A DNA stretch of 64,000 nucleotides from an uncultured Acetobacteraceae bacterium (GCA_946476985.1 CAMKWS010000003.1:62001-126000), one strand, 5' to 3'. Numbered from the stretch's first letter, positions 1-9,639 are shown. The notes: generated by a model not told the origin, from the sequence alone. Numbers and translations: made by a program.

Positions 1-2199
1 GTGCCCCTCATCCCACCCCAGACTTGCCTTAAACCCCGCCGGCACACCAGAAAGCTTCTGCCAAAAAGGGGCTTTTAACGTCATTGCTGTAAAGTCAGTC
101 TGTATATCTGCATGCGCCTGCCTATGCCCTGCCTCGGCTGCATATTGTGTATATTGTACATGAGCCTGCCCCTGTCCCTTCAGAACTGGCTCACGCGCAA
201 GAAAAGCAGGAACGCCTAGCTTATGTAAATTCGCTACAGATAATGGAGCTTTTAAGTCTGCCCGCACTAAAATTTGGCCTGGTGCCCCTGTTTGATGAAA
301 AGAATCAAACACCTCACCACGAACAGGCACTCCCCATACATGCGCCCCGCCCGTAATTATTAAACTCGCATCCTTAACAGATATATGGCCCTGGCCTTGG
401 CTTATATGGCCTAAAAACCCCATCATCATACCCATATGCTGCGCCTCAAGCTCAGCACCATAGGTAATATCCTTTACGTTGATCTTTTTAATCAATGGTA
501 GGCCAAGATTTAGTGTTCCTGTTACATATCCTTCAGGCTGTGTGAAACGAACAGGATGACGCGACAACAGCTTCAACCTAGGATGTGCTAAAATATTCAA
601 AACCCCAGGAGATGAGCCCTTAACCCCCAGCTCAAAGCGCCCTTCTTGCCTCTTGTGAGACAAGCCAGAAATGATCACCTTCCCTTGCGGCAAAGTGATT
701 TCACCACCTTTTCCATCTTGCATATGCCCATGCTGCACATCAATCTGTAGCTGATCTGCATCTAAAAAATGTGCATGAGCCTCCACGCCTGTCACAGGCT
801 GGATGGGCCGCAACCACCATACCGTCAGGTTATGCCCATAAAGATCTCCCTCTAATTGGTCTGAGAGTAATTTACGGAACCCTTCTGCACCATGAAGCTT
901 CGCCAAAATATGCAACTTCTCACCAGAACCAGACGTCATATTCGTCGTGATCCAGCGACGCGCACCACGTGCAGCCCCCTCGGGCCATACGCTTCCCAAA
1001 GTCGCAAAATCAAAAGCCGGGATATCCCCTTGTATTTCCAACCCAACATTTTGAGGAGCGAGAATATGATCAAGCTCCATCTTCACCTGCAACGAAAGAG
1101 GCACCACATGCCTGTGTTCGTCATTCATCCATAAGTGAGACTGAATGAGACCATTAACAGCAGCACCCTTCTGCCCCAATTCAGAACGCTTAAAATGTAT
1201 ATCCGTTTGAGCTGAAACCAACTGAATGGGCGGCCCTTGCGGCAAAATAAGCTGTCCCTCTCCTACATGTACTCGACCAGAAAGCTGTGCGAGATCACCC
1301 AACATGGCATGATCACTAAGCCGACCAGATACATGAAAAGAGACAGGCACATTATAACCCTGCCATACCGCACGCTGCTCCAACGGCATCGGGAGCCACG
1401 CAGCTAGTAACCCCACGGGAAGAGGCGACATATCTGCCACCCACTCACTCCCCCCCTTAGCATCAGGTCGGATGTCTCCATTTAGGGTGACAGAGCCTAC
1501 CTTTCCACTCAATGTAGGAACATTCTCCAACCGGGCTGCAAGCTGTCCGTGCCACCCATTCTCTTGCTGGTACTCCACCACACCAAATGGCATGGTAAAA
1601 TGGAGTTTCCCCTTAGGATCTGCTTCATCATGAAGGTCAATTGTAATCCCGCGCATATCAATATGCCGGGGTAAATTGAGCTGTCCTACCAATTTTTCCA
1701 GGCTACCTTGAGACGGCTTCTTTACAACCTCTACAGAATCTGGGGGCACTCCTTCTAAATGGATCTGACCTTGCTGTGTTTTCTGGATAGAGAGCCGAAC
1801 ACCACTAATATTCAACTCTCTTACCGCTATTTTACCATGTAAAAATTCTGCAAAATTTAATGTTGTTTGGGCATGATCAACCGCCTGAAGAGGAATATAC
1901 CCCTTATGGGCGTCAGTCATGACAAGCCGGACATCATCTATCCGAAACGATATCTCAGAAGGATGCTTTTGATGCCGAGGCTGCCACGCGAGGGCCATAC
2001 GCCCCCAATGGAGCTGAAGATTCCCAATATGGGCAAAAGGCTCCACCCAACGATGAGAAAGCCCCGTAATATCCAATGGCCCTTGCTGCAACCGCCCAAC
2101 AAGCAGCGCCCCTCCCAGCACAATACCGAGAAAAGGCACCAACAAGCCCAACGCTACACGACAAAGGATATGCTTCCCATACGTCCAACTTATTTGCAT
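1..2199 (-). CDS. AsmA/YhdP-like (DUF3971-type) envelope protein, 3' part outside window
   Basis: About 733 codons are open on the minus strand from an ATG at 2199 and run off the left edge, so the C-terminus is missing. The N-terminus has one hydrophobic segment (residues about 11-35), then long beta-rich sequence with many short amphipathic strands. That is the look of AsmA-clan bridge proteins such as YhdP/TamB, which sit in the inner membrane, cross the periplasm and have been linked to phospholipid or outer-membrane homeostasis. A GTG immediately upstream (2202) is an equally possible start. The gene lies 35 bp after bcp on the same strand and may be co-transcribed with it. The family call rests on overall architecture, not on a signature motif, so it is moderately sure. 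Confidence 0.65.
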   Translation of the reverse strand, partial: MQISWTYGKHILCRVALGLLVPFLGIVLGGALLVGRLQQGPLDITGLSHRWVEPFAHIGNLQLHWGRMALAWQPRHQKHPSEISFRIDDVRLVMTDAHKGYIPLQAVDHAQTTLNFAEFLHGKIAVRELNISGVRLSIQKTQQGQIHLEGVPPDSVEVVKKPSQGSLEKLVGQLNLPRHIDMRGITIDLHDEADPKGKLHFTMPFGVVEYQQENGWHGQLAARLENVPTLSGKVGSVTLNGDIRPDAKGGSEWVADMSPLPVGLLAAWLPMPLEQRAVWQGYNVPVSFHVSGRLSDHAMLGDLAQLSGRVHVGEGQLILPQGPPIQLVSAQTDIHFKRSELGQKGAAVNGLIQSHLWMNDEHRHVVPLSLQVKMELDHILAPQNVGLEIQGDIPAFDFATLGSVWPEGAARGARRWITTNMTSGSGEKLHILAKLHGAEGFRKLLSDQLEGDLYGHNLTVWWLRPIQPVTGVEAHAHFLDADQLQIDVQHGHMQDGKGGEITLPQGKVIISGLSHKRQEGRFELGVKGSSPGVLNILAHPRLKLLSRHPVRFTQPEGYVTGTLNLGLPLIKKINVKDITYGAELEAQHMGMMMGFLGHISQGQGHISVKDASLIITGGAHVWGVPVRGEVFDSFHQTGAPGQILVRADLKAPLSVANLHKLGVPAFLAREPVLKGQGQAHVQYTQYAAEAGHRQAHADIQTDFTAMTLKAPFWQKLSGVPAGFKASLGWDEGH

Positions 2200-2234
2200 C
2201 ACCAGCCTAACGGCACTCCAACGCGCCTCATTTT

Positions 2235-2729
2235 TTAAAGAGACTTAAGCGCTTCTTGCACCCAAGCAACATGTTGCGCAGGACGCACTTTGCGCTTCAT
2301 TGCGGCGATATTCCCCTGAGCATCAATCAAGAAAGAGCTGCGCTCAATTCCCATAAATTCACGCCCATAGAGCTTCTTTTGTACCCACACGCCATAAGCT
2401 TCTGCCAGCTGATGCGCTTCATCCGCTAACAGAGTAAAACTCAACGCTTGTTTGGTAAGGAATTTCTCAAGTGCCGTGATACCATCTGGGCTCACCCCAA
2501 AAACGCGCAAGCCTTCACCACCAGGAACCTGCAATTCAGCAAGGTGATCTCTTAAGTCACAAGCTTGAGTTGTACAGCCTGGAGTGGAAGCACGCGGATA
2601 GAAGTAAAGAAGATACGGAGTTCCTTCTAAATCAGAACTATCAATCTGCACGCCACCTTCTGGACTTACACCTTCAAGTTTAAAGGAGGGCGCTTCTTCC
2701 CCCAGTTTTATCTGTTTCTGCGCTACCAT
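2235..2729 (-). CDS. bcp: Thioredoxin-dependent thiol peroxidase, BCP/PrxQ peroxiredoxin
   Basis: A 164-residue peroxiredoxin of the BCP/PrxQ type, which reduces hydrogen peroxide and organic hydroperoxides in the cytoplasm using thioredoxin. The motif YPRASTPGCTTQAC places the peroxidatic cysteine at C52 and the resolving cysteine five residues later at C57, the atypical 2-Cys arrangement of this family. Length is normal for BCP. An AGGAGG-like SD sits 7-8 bases before the ATG. It precedes the AsmA-like gene on the same strand by 35 bp. Identification is firm. Confidence 0.95.
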   Translation of the reverse strand: MVAQKQIKLGEEAPSFKLEGVSPEGGVQIDSSDLEGTPYLLYFYPRASTPGCTTQACDLRDHLAELQVPGGEGLRVFGVSPDGITALEKFLTKQALSFTLLADEAHQLAEAYGVWVQKKLYGREFMGIERSSFLIDAQGNIAAMKRKVRPAQHVAWVQEALKSL

Positions 2730-2818
2730 AATGTCCTCCTTATACCCCAGACCGCAATGCCTATAGCCTTTTACAGGCCATACTTACAGCCCAGCTTGCT
2801 GTAGCCATTTATCACAAT

Positions 2819-3604
2819 TTATTGCGGCCCATTACTTGGTTGGTCATCATGCGCCACACTCCCATCGCCAACAGAATCATCTGGTGTGTGTGGCTGATCT
2901 CCCGCAGGAGAAGGAACCTCAGCTTCTAAAGTAGGTTGCTTTGGCCTATGCCGTCCAAGAGACACACCCGGAACAGGCTGTTGCTGCTCTGCATGTTTTT
3001 TCATTTTAGCAAGCGGATCAAATTTCTCGAACCCTGCAGGCGGAAGAAACCGGCTGGCTGGAAGCTCCTGATAGCTTACAGAAACCGCCCGCATATGGCC
3101 TGATACACCATCTGCATCGACCCCATCCTCAGCAAGGATTAAACCATCATCTGTGACACAAGCTTCCGCTTTGCCATGCTCACTCTCAATGGCCCATTTA
3201 CGGCACGCCACACCAGCAATTTTGTCCTCGCCTGCCTTATGGTACGTCATGCCCAAATCTAAAAAGAACGGGTTATGCAGCCCCTGCATTGGACGGAACT
3301 CAATATAACGATGCGCCGGCATGCTAATGAGCGTCATAATCTGTGCAGGGCGGTTTAAAATGGTCGCACTCTGCCCATCATCTGGGTCAATCCGCAACCG
3401 GTCACCCGATGTCGCAAAAGAAACACTCACCATATGCTCCGCCGCCGCTCCCGGCTGCCCACCGGGCAAGGCTTCTGTCTGAAAACGATATGTCACAACC
3501 GCATCACGCAAGGGCGAAAGAGGTGGATGATCCCCCGCATAAGCAGACGGTATCAATGCTCCTACCAAAACCACACCACTCAGAATTTTTCCCCAGCTTA
3601 ACAC
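2819..3604 (-). CDS. Secreted protein, DUF4412-like
   Basis: A 261-residue protein that begins with GTG at 3604 behind a good SD (AAGGGGG, 2 bases upstream). Residues 1-23 form a signal peptide ending AYA, so the protein is exported, probably to the periplasm. The mature part (about residues 24-200) has the pattern of DUF4412-type proteins: a beta-rich domain that mentions no catalytic motif, with cysteines at CRKW and EACVTDD that could form a disulfide. The C-terminal 55 residues are Pro/Asp/His-rich and look disordered. No function can be assigned. It follows aat on the same strand with a 99 bp gap. The family assignment is tentative. Confidence 0.7.
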   Translation of the reverse strand: MLSWGKILSGVVLVGALIPSAYAGDHPPLSPLRDAVVTYRFQTEALPGGQPGAAAEHMVSVSFATSGDRLRIDPDDGQSATILNRPAQIMTLISMPAHRYIEFRPMQGLHNPFFLDLGMTYHKAGEDKIAGVACRKWAIESEHGKAEACVTDDGLILAEDGVDADGVSGHMRAVSVSYQELPASRFLPPAGFEKFDPLAKMKKHAEQQQPVPGVSLGRHRPKQPTLEAEVPSPAGDQPHTPDDSVGDGSVAHDDQPSNGPQ

Positions 3605-3703
3605 ACCGCCCCCTTATATATGGTGAAGCCCCCTACTAACCCAACAATCAACCCGCACGTCAACAGACGAGCCGGTAAAACCTTGTACCTGCCCATTGTT
3701 ACT

Positions 3704-4363
3704 CTACTCACCACGTGAGCGAGCAAACCTTTCTATAAAGGGACGTAACGCATTCAGACTAAAATCTTCTGGCCATTGCGCATCTACAGTCATAGCGGCA
3801 TCCAATGTCTGCCGGTACGTCCTAAAAGGCACTGCAACACACCCTAAACGTGCCAAATGTGGCGTGACATATTGGGTGTCCAGCAGACTATATCCCCCTT
3901 TTTGCAGTCCCGCCATCAGATGTACCAACGCAATTTTAGAGGCATCCCTCACACGAGAGACCATACTTTCTCCAAAAAAAGCACCATGAAGAGAAACCCC
4001 GTAAAGCCCCCCTAGCAAAGCCCCATCTTCGCCTCTCACCTCTACCGAATGTGCATGCCCCATCTTATGAAGATCGCCATATAAACTGCGGATACGTTCA
4101 CTAATCCATGTCTCTGTGCGTGTCTGTGTATGTTCAGCACAAGCACGCATCATGCCGTCAAAATCTTCATTGCTGCATACACGATACGGCCCAGCAAGCA
4201 CTGTTCGTAGTAATCGACGCGGCAAAATAGGAGCTTGTAGAGGAATGACACCTCGCTCTTGAGGACAAAACCACTCCAGCTCATCACTCTCTGCACCCGG
4301 CGCCATAGGAAAAATACCTTCCATATAGGCACGCAAAAGAATGTCAGCTGTGATATAGCTCAT
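3704..4363 (-). CDS. aat: Leucyl/phenylalanyl-tRNA--protein transferase
   Basis: A 219-residue cytoplasmic enzyme that transfers Leu or Phe from aminoacyl-tRNA to the N-terminus of proteins with basic N-terminal residues, marking them for ClpAP (N-degron pathway). The start MSYITADILLRAYMEGIFPM, the block WFCPQERGVIPL, and GGLYGVSLHGAFFGESMVSR followed by ASKIALVHL are family signatures, in the expected order. Length is typical. In many alphaproteobacteria aat sits beside accBC; here accBC lies at the far end of the window instead. Confidence 0.95.
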   Translation of the reverse strand: MSYITADILLRAYMEGIFPMAPGAESDELEWFCPQERGVIPLQAPILPRRLLRTVLAGPYRVCSNEDFDGMMRACAEHTQTRTETWISERIRSLYGDLHKMGHAHSVEVRGEDGALLGGLYGVSLHGAFFGESMVSRVRDASKIALVHLMAGLQKGGYSLLDTQYVTPHLARLGCVAVPFRTYRQTLDAAMTVDAQWPEDFSLNALRPFIERFARSRGE

Positions 4364-4393
4364 AAACGGGACTTTCTTTTATTGAGCACAACA

Positions 4394-4591
4394 ATGCCTC
4401 ACACCACCCAACTAACACGACCATCACAGAGCTATATCTACGCTATCGGCCTCGGGGGAAGCTTCCTCCTCCAACTGATATGGCCTGCCTTAATCCGCCT
4501 CACACACCTCATAGAATGCCTATGCATTATCGGCATTCTTATTGCTGGTGCGACCGAGCTTTACGCCCTTAGTCGCCCCTCACACCGTTAG
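4394..4591 (+). CDS. Possible small membrane protein (65 aa)
   Basis: A 65-codon frame fills the gap between aat (divergent, start at 4363) and the EcsC-family gene (convergent). It encodes two closely spaced hydrophobic stretches (about residues 15-30 and 38-58) flanked by short polar ends. I do not recognise the family. Evidence for: the hydrophobic pattern is coherent and the space would otherwise be empty. Evidence against: no clear SD, and the last 23 bases overlap the end of the EcsC gene. A longer in-frame start at 4259 would overlap aat and is unlikely. Confidence 0.35.
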   Translation: MPHTTQLTRPSQSYIYAIGLGGSFLLQLIWPALIRLTHLIECLCIIGILIAGATELYALSRPSHR

Positions 4592-5411
4592 TCGTCCCCT
4601 GATACGCCTCAGCAGCTTGCTGTACGGCCATACCATGTACCCTCTCTAATCGGCGGATCGTAAAATGTGCCTTTGCCACAGCACGATAATGCGCAAAAAA
4701 GGCAGAATTGATCGCCGCACCACACAAAGCTCCAGCAACTGGAACCATCTGTGCTGCCAACTTACGAGACAACGCCATGCCATAATGGCCTGCAATATCG
4801 GCCATCAACATCACTAAAGGTTGACCACGCATGAGAGCACGAGCGGCGAAAAAGCCGATCTCCCCTTCCTCATCATTGCGAATATCTTTCTTCCCGGCCA
4901 TCGCCCGTAAGGCGAATACTTCCAAACAAGCACGGCGCGTCTCCTCACTACGGAGGTCTTCTCCATTCTCTCGAGCGATGCTGGCAATCTCACGCATAAT
5001 GGCAAGCGTGGTAAAGCCAATATCTGGCGCCATACTCACAACCCCACCAAAACCACCAAACGCTCCCGCTGCCACAATAGCCGCATGAGTCATCGTCTCG
5101 CGCAACACATTAGGCTTTACTTCACCTGAGTGATCCAGCCCTAATATGGCAATGCGATAAGCCTGCTCCAGCGCAGTTGTTGCTAGGCTTTCAAGACGCT
5201 CCTGCAACCCTGGGGCAAGAGACAAACCACGCAAACCAAGCTGAGCTGCACGCCCAACAGCCCCCCCCATCAAGCCTGCAAGGTGCGCCAATGTCCCACG
5301 CCCTTGCTCGACTTGATCCAGCACATCATGCAGCTGTGTTAGGGCTTCTGTATCTAATTCCTGAAATTGGAACGCTGTGCTTGGCACATGCTCATCCCGT
5401 ACTTCACTCAT
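4569..5411 (-). CDS. EcsC family protein
   Basis: About 280 residues resembling the EcsC protein family (named after the third gene of the Bacillus ecs locus; biochemical role unknown). Typical features are a Gly/Ala-rich central hydrophobic segment (AAIVAAGAFGGFGGVVSMAP), the block DIGFTTLAIMREIASIA, and a second small hydrophobic region (VPVAGALCGAAINSAFFAHY) followed by a basic C-terminus. The ATG at 5411 is preferred because AGAAGGA lies 11 bases upstream; an in-frame ATG at 5438 has no SD. The gene stands alone between aat and the EVE-domain gene. Probably a membrane-associated protein; the function is unknown. Confidence 0.75.
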   Translation of the reverse strand: MSEVRDEHVPSTAFQFQELDTEALTQLHDVLDQVEQGRGTLAHLAGLMGGAVGRAAQLGLRGLSLAPGLQERLESLATTALEQAYRIAILGLDHSGEVKPNVLRETMTHAAIVAAGAFGGFGGVVSMAPDIGFTTLAIMREIASIARENGEDLRSEETRRACLEVFALRAMAGKKDIRNDEEGEIGFFAARALMRGQPLVMLMADIAGHYGMALSRKLAAQMVPVAGALCGAAINSAFFAHYRAVAKAHFTIRRLERVHGMAVQQAAEAYQGTTNGVRGD

Positions 5412-5497
5412 CACCAAGACATCCTTCTCACGCTGCATCGCATATTATGGAGGAAATATGGGGGCAGATATCCCTCAGAAAAAGCCCCCTCTATATT

Positions 5498-5914
5498 TTA
5501 TAGCTTCTCCCACTCACCCTTCGTTGTGAGGTACATAAATTCTTCTTCCGTTACAGGCGCAACTGAGAGGCGCGATTGCTTCAACAAGGCCATTTCAGAA
5601 AGATTAGGGTCGGCCTTAATTTCAGCCAAAGTAATCGGGCATGCAAAAGCACCATCTGCTTTAACATCCACGCACACCCACCGGGGGTCTTCTGCCGTTG
5701 GATCTGGAAAGGCTTCCCGCACAACTTCCACTACACCAACAATGCGTTTTTCTGTTACAGAGTGATAAAATAAAGCCTTATCACCGCATTTCATGGCAGC
5801 TAAATTGTTGCGTGCTTGGTAGTTACGCACACCTGTCCACGGCTCAACATCATTTTGCACCTGCTCATCCCATGAAAAAGACGCCGGCTCAGACTTGATC
5901 AGCCAAAAGGCCAT
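5498..5914 (-). CDS. EVE domain-containing protein
   Basis: A 138-residue single-domain EVE protein (related to eukaryotic THYN1 and to the PUA/YTH-like fold). The N-terminal MAFWLIKSEP, then W..VRNYQARNN and GD.ALFYHS, are the standard blocks lining the pocket. EVE/YTH-like folds bind modified bases in nucleic acids, so recognition of a modified nucleotide is a reasonable expectation, but the ligand here is unknown. It is 87 bp upstream of the EcsC gene on the same strand. The family is certain, the role is not. Confidence 0.9.
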   Translation of the reverse strand: MAFWLIKSEPASFSWDEQVQNDVEPWTGVRNYQARNNLAAMKCGDKALFYHSVTEKRIVGVVEVVREAFPDPTAEDPRWVCVDVKADGAFACPITLAEIKADPNLSEMALLKQSRLSVAPVTEEEFMYLTTKGEWEKL

Positions 5915-6104
5915 AAAATATCCCCCATAGCCTCACTCTCACTACGACACATCACGCCGCCGTAGGTGAGGTCATACACACCTATGATACAAACTATTCC
6001 ACCCAGAATGCCTGACTTTTCTTATTTTTCAAAGAAGCCTTCTCTTTCACACAGCATCAGACCATACTGAAAGCTCCCGCCACCCAGCGAATATCTTTGA
6101 GTAT

Positions 6105-6827
6105 ATGAAACACATCCATCATTATCTCAGCCCTGCCAATTTTTTACAGATCACCCGCTGGGCAACACCGCTTTGCGCCATATGTGGTAGCGGGATTCTA
6201 AGCATTGGCCTAATTGCAGGATTATGTCTGGCCCCGCCTGACTGGCAACAAGGCGAGACCGTCCGCATTATGTATATTCATGTTCCTATGGCATGGTTAG
6301 CCTCTGCTTGTTATGCCCTCCTTGCTATATGCGGGTTATGTTCTCTCATTTGGCGGCATCCCTTAGCAAACATCATCGCCATAGAAGCCGGCCCTTTAGG
6401 GGCATATGCCACAGCCCTCTGCCTCATCACCGGCTCTCTCTGGGGTAAACCAAGTTGGGGAACATGGTGGGTATGGGATGCCCGACTAACATCCATGCTC
6501 GTACTCTTCTTTCTCTATCTTGGGCATATCCTCATTATCCGCGCCTTCGATGACCCTATCCGAGGACATAGAGCCGCCGCTTTACTTTCTTTAGTCGGCA
6601 TCATCGACCTCCCCATCATCAAATTCAGCGTACAATGGTGGAATACCCTGCACCAACCCGCCAGCATCACCCTCACTGGTACACCAACAATGGCCTTTTC
6701 CATGCTCTGGCCCTTACTAACCAGCGCAGTAGGTTTCACGCTCATTGGGCTGGCGCTTCTCTGCAGCCGTATCAAGGCAGCTCTTTTAGAACGCCGCAGC
6801 TACAGCCTGATCCTTCGGGGAGAATAA
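6105..6827 (+). CDS. ccmC: Heme exporter / heme-handling protein CcmC
   Basis: A 240-residue inner-membrane protein with six hydrophobic segments. It carries the tryptophan-rich WWD motif (WGTWWVWDARLTS, about residues 120-132) and flanking histidines that bind heme on the periplasmic face and help load it on CcmE in System I cytochrome c maturation. It is the first gene of a tight run ccmC-D-E-F-G-H-I. CcmA and CcmB, which normally come just before CcmC, are absent here and are found fused at 59331-60752. No promoter was obvious in the 190 bp upstream. Confidence 0.95.
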   Translation: MKHIHHYLSPANFLQITRWATPLCAICGSGILSIGLIAGLCLAPPDWQQGETVRIMYIHVPMAWLASACYALLAICGLCSLIWRHPLANIIAIEAGPLGAYATALCLITGSLWGKPSWGTWWVWDARLTSMLVLFFLYLGHILIIRAFDDPIRGHRAAALLSLVGIIDLPIIKFSVQWWNTLHQPASITLTGTPTMAFSMLWPLLTSAVGFTLIGLALLCSRIKAALLERRSYSLILRGE

Positions 6828-6829
6828 TC

Positions 6830-7024
6830 ATGCATTTCACATCCCAATGGGGATATGTTATCGCCAGTTACGGCCTCGCTTTATGTGGGCTATGTGGCCT
6901 TACCTTACAAAGCATCATTCGCCTTCGCCGAGCCCAGCGCCGCTTAGCGACATTACAACAACTGCACCCGGTGTCTCCTACATCACAAGAGCCTGCATTA
7001 AATCCCCTCCATGTGGAAGAATAA
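6830..7024 (+). CDS. ccmD: Heme exporter protein CcmD
   Basis: A 64-residue protein starting 2 bp after the ccmC stop. It has one N-terminal membrane segment (about residues 6-28: WGYVIASYGLALCGLCGLTL) followed by a basic patch RLRRAQRRL, the usual plan for CcmD, which stabilises CcmC-CcmE interaction and release of holo-CcmE. The start is the ATG at 6830, with GGGGAGAA 4 bases upstream; longer in-frame starts lie inside ccmC. Identification comes from position and topology, since CcmD proteins share little sequence. Confidence 0.9.
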   Translation: MHFTSQWGYVIASYGLALCGLCGLTLQSIIRLRRAQRRLATLQQLHPVSPTSQEPALNPLHVEE

Positions 7025-7063
7025 GGGATTAACAGCCAGCCTCTATCACTTTAAAGCAGAACT

Positions 7064-7585
7064 ATGGTTGTGCGCTCTTCTCTTCTCCGCCGCAAAGCTG
7101 GACGATTTTGGATCATCCTTGCCTGTTTCATCTGCTTTGGCAGTGCAATCGGCCTGATTCTCAATGCCTTCTCCAGCAATATCGTCTTTTTTATGACCCC
7201 ATCGCAGCTCTCAGCCCATACTCCGCAGCCCACACAAACCATACGACTTGGCGGAATGGTCGTCGCAGGCTCACTCCACACCACCCACCAAGACGACGGC
7301 ACGCCTGATATTCTCTTTGATATTACAGATGGCCAAGCGGCTATGACTGTCCATTATCACGGCATCCTCCCCGACTTATTTCGTGAGGGACAAAGTGTCG
7401 TTGCTCTCGGCAGATTAAAAGCCCCCCATAACTTTATTGCGAGTGAAGTCCTCGCCAAACATGACGAAACCTATATGCCCAAGGAGATCGCCGATGAGCT
7501 CCAAAGAACAGGCAAATGGGACCCTCGCTTTGGCCCACCCCCCAATGCCTCGAGCTGGAACAGCATGATAAAAAAGGGGCAATAA
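7064..7585 (+). CDS. ccmE: Cytochrome c maturation heme chaperone CcmE
   Basis: A 173-residue membrane-anchored periplasmic heme chaperone. One N-terminal membrane segment (about residues 13-37) follows a basic start (RRKAGRF). The OB-fold domain ends in the heme-attachment motif KHDETYMPKE, with H133 as the covalent heme ligand and Y137 as axial ligand. The sequence is otherwise typical (RLGGMVVAGS; ILFDITDG). It lies 39 bp after ccmD and 2 bp before ccmF. Confidence 0.96.
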   Translation: MVVRSSLLRRKAGRFWIILACFICFGSAIGLILNAFSSNIVFFMTPSQLSAHTPQPTQTIRLGGMVVAGSLHTTHQDDGTPDILFDITDGQAAMTVHYHGILPDLFREGQSVVALGRLKAPHNFIASEVLAKHDETYMPKEIADELQRTGKWDPRFGPPPNASSWNSMIKKGQ

Positions 7586-7587
7586 TT

Positions 7588-9639
7588 ATGGCCTCTTCTA
7601 CGCTCTTTTTTACCCATCTCAGTATATTTTTCAGCCCAGAGGTTGGGCATTTCGCTCTCGCTTTGGCCTGTGCTCTTGCTTTACTTCAAGCGCTCTTACC
7701 CTCTTTAGGGCTATGGCTTTGCCGCACGGATCCTGCGCACGGGCCCTCATCACAAAGCCCGCTCCTCCAATTTGCAAAGCCCCTTACATATAGCCACGCA
7801 CTAGCCCTCCTGCTGGCATGGTCTTGCCTCATCACAGCTGCCTTAGGCGATGATTTTTCCTTACGCCTCATTGCTGAAACCTCAGCCACCTCAAAGCCAT
7901 GGCCTTATAAAATTGCTGGCTTATGGGGCAACCACGAAGGCTCACTCCTCTTATGGGTCACTCTCCTCAGCCTCTGGAGCAGCCTGCTTGCTACGGTCCC
8001 TCACCAAAGCCTTCATCGCCCCACCAACATCCCTGCGCGCTTACAGACAAGGCTCATCGCCCTACTGGGTTATATTAGCGCAGGTTTCCTACTCTTCTGC
8101 CTCACCACCTCCAACCCCTTTCTTAGGCTTTGGCCCGTTCCACTTGAAGGAATGGGAATGAACCCCCTCTTGCAAGACCCCGGCCTCGCTCTACACCCGC
8201 CCCTACTTTACAGCGGTTATGTTGGCTTTGCTGTCCCTCTTGCCTTTGCCATAAGCGCCCTCTTAGAAGGACGGGCAGATGCCCTCTGGGCACATTTTAT
8301 GCGCCCTTGGGTGATCAGCGCATGGAGCCTACTCACCCTTGGCATCGCTCTCGGGTCTTGGTGGTCCTATGCTGTCCTTGGTTGGGGCGGCTATTGGTTT
8401 TGGGATCCTGTCGAAAATGCAGCGCTCATCCCTTGGCTTACCGGCACAGCATTACTGCATAGTGTTATCGTCACCGAGAAACGCTCTACACTGCTCCTCT
8501 GGTGCATCTTACTTGCCATTGCAACATTTTCTCTCTCCCTATCTGGCACCTTTCTCGTCCGCTCAGGCATTCTAAATTCTGTCCATGCCTTTGCGAATGA
8601 CCCCGCTCGCGGCGTATTCATCCTTACCCTCCTCGCCCTCTTTACCGGTGGATCTTTGCTCCTTTTTGCGGCCCGTAGTCACAAAATAACATCCCCCTCT
8701 TTCGGAGCATTTCACTTATTCTCCCGTGAGGGAACTATCCTCGTAAACAACATGCTGCTTTGCACCCTATGTGCCGTCATCCTTACCGGCACCATGTACC
8801 CCCCCTTTATGCAGCTACTCTTTGGGCGCACCCTCTCCGTCGGAAAACCTTTTTTTGATGCCACAACCATCCCCCTCGCACTCCCACTCCTCGCCATTAT
8901 AGGCATCGGCATCACTCTACCCTGGCGCTATGCCCCCCCAGCACGCACATGGCGGCGCCTCACCCCGGCCTTACTCATCACACTCGGCAATGCTGTACCT
9001 GCATTTTGGCTCTTCCCATCCCCTCTCGCAGGCCTATCTGCTTTGTTCGCCTTATGGGTTATAACCAGCAGTGTAATTGACCTCGCACGCCGCCTGCATG
9101 CCTTACCTTCCGGCTTACGTTCTTACCTCCGCCTCCCTCGCTCCCTTTACGCAGCCTGCTGTGCTCATATCGGTGTTGGCATCACCATCCTTGGCATATG
9201 TGGCATGGCAACTACACAAGAACGCATCATTGAAGCTACCGCTGGCACACATATATCCCTCGCCGGGCAAGATTGGTGCCTCGACCGCCTTACCCCACAA
9301 CATGGCCCTAATTTTGAAGCGATTGAAGCCCGTATAACCGTGCGATCTGCGCCAAGATCAGCCAACATCATCACCATATTACATCCGCAAATCCGTATCT
9401 TTCCTGCACAAAATCAGCGTACACTCCATGTCGCCATCACACATCGCCTCTTTGGCGATTTATATGCAGTCTTAGGAAGCGTGAAAAACGACCATAACCA
9501 GTACAGCGCAATCCTCCGCCTCCACTATAATCCTCTTGCATCATGGATATGGCTTGGCGGTATCATTATGGCATGTGGCGGGGCTATCTCACTTCGCCCC
9601 CGCATTCCCTTCCGCATAAGACGGAAACAGCCTGTATGA
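7588..9639 (+). CDS. ccmF: Cytochrome c heme lyase subunit CcmF
   Basis: A 683-residue polytopic membrane protein, the core of the System I heme lyase. The WWD motif is present (WGGYWFWDPVENAALIPW) together with the family block NPLLQDPGLALHPPLLYSGYVG and a C-terminal periplasmic domain. The start at 7588 leaves 2 bp to ccmE and has AAAAAGGGGC about 8 bases upstream. An in-frame ATG at 7516 would add 24 residues inside ccmE and is rejected. The gene ends in an ATGA overlap with ccmG. Confidence 0.97.
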   Translation: MASSTLFFTHLSIFFSPEVGHFALALACALALLQALLPSLGLWLCRTDPAHGPSSQSPLLQFAKPLTYSHALALLLAWSCLITAALGDDFSLRLIAETSATSKPWPYKIAGLWGNHEGSLLLWVTLLSLWSSLLATVPHQSLHRPTNIPARLQTRLIALLGYISAGFLLFCLTTSNPFLRLWPVPLEGMGMNPLLQDPGLALHPPLLYSGYVGFAVPLAFAISALLEGRADALWAHFMRPWVISAWSLLTLGIALGSWWSYAVLGWGGYWFWDPVENAALIPWLTGTALLHSVIVTEKRSTLLLWCILLAIATFSLSLSGTFLVRSGILNSVHAFANDPARGVFILTLLALFTGGSLLLFAARSHKITSPSFGAFHLFSREGTILVNNMLLCTLCAVILTGTMYPPFMQLLFGRTLSVGKPFFDATTIPLALPLLAIIGIGITLPWRYAPPARTWRRLTPALLITLGNAVPAFWLFPSPLAGLSALFALWVITSSVIDLARRLHALPSGLRSYLRLPRSLYAACCAHIGVGITILGICGMATTQERIIEATAGTHISLAGQDWCLDRLTPQHGPNFEAIEARITVRSAPRSANIITILHPQIRIFPAQNQRTLHVAITHRLFGDLYAVLGSVKNDHNQYSAILRLHYNPLASWIWLGGIIMACGGAISLRPRIPFRIRRKQPV

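Noticed and set aside
1867-2238. Plus- and minus-strand short frames opposite or beside the AsmA-like start
   Set aside because: The partial minus-strand AsmA-like frame, which runs off the left edge, explains the region.
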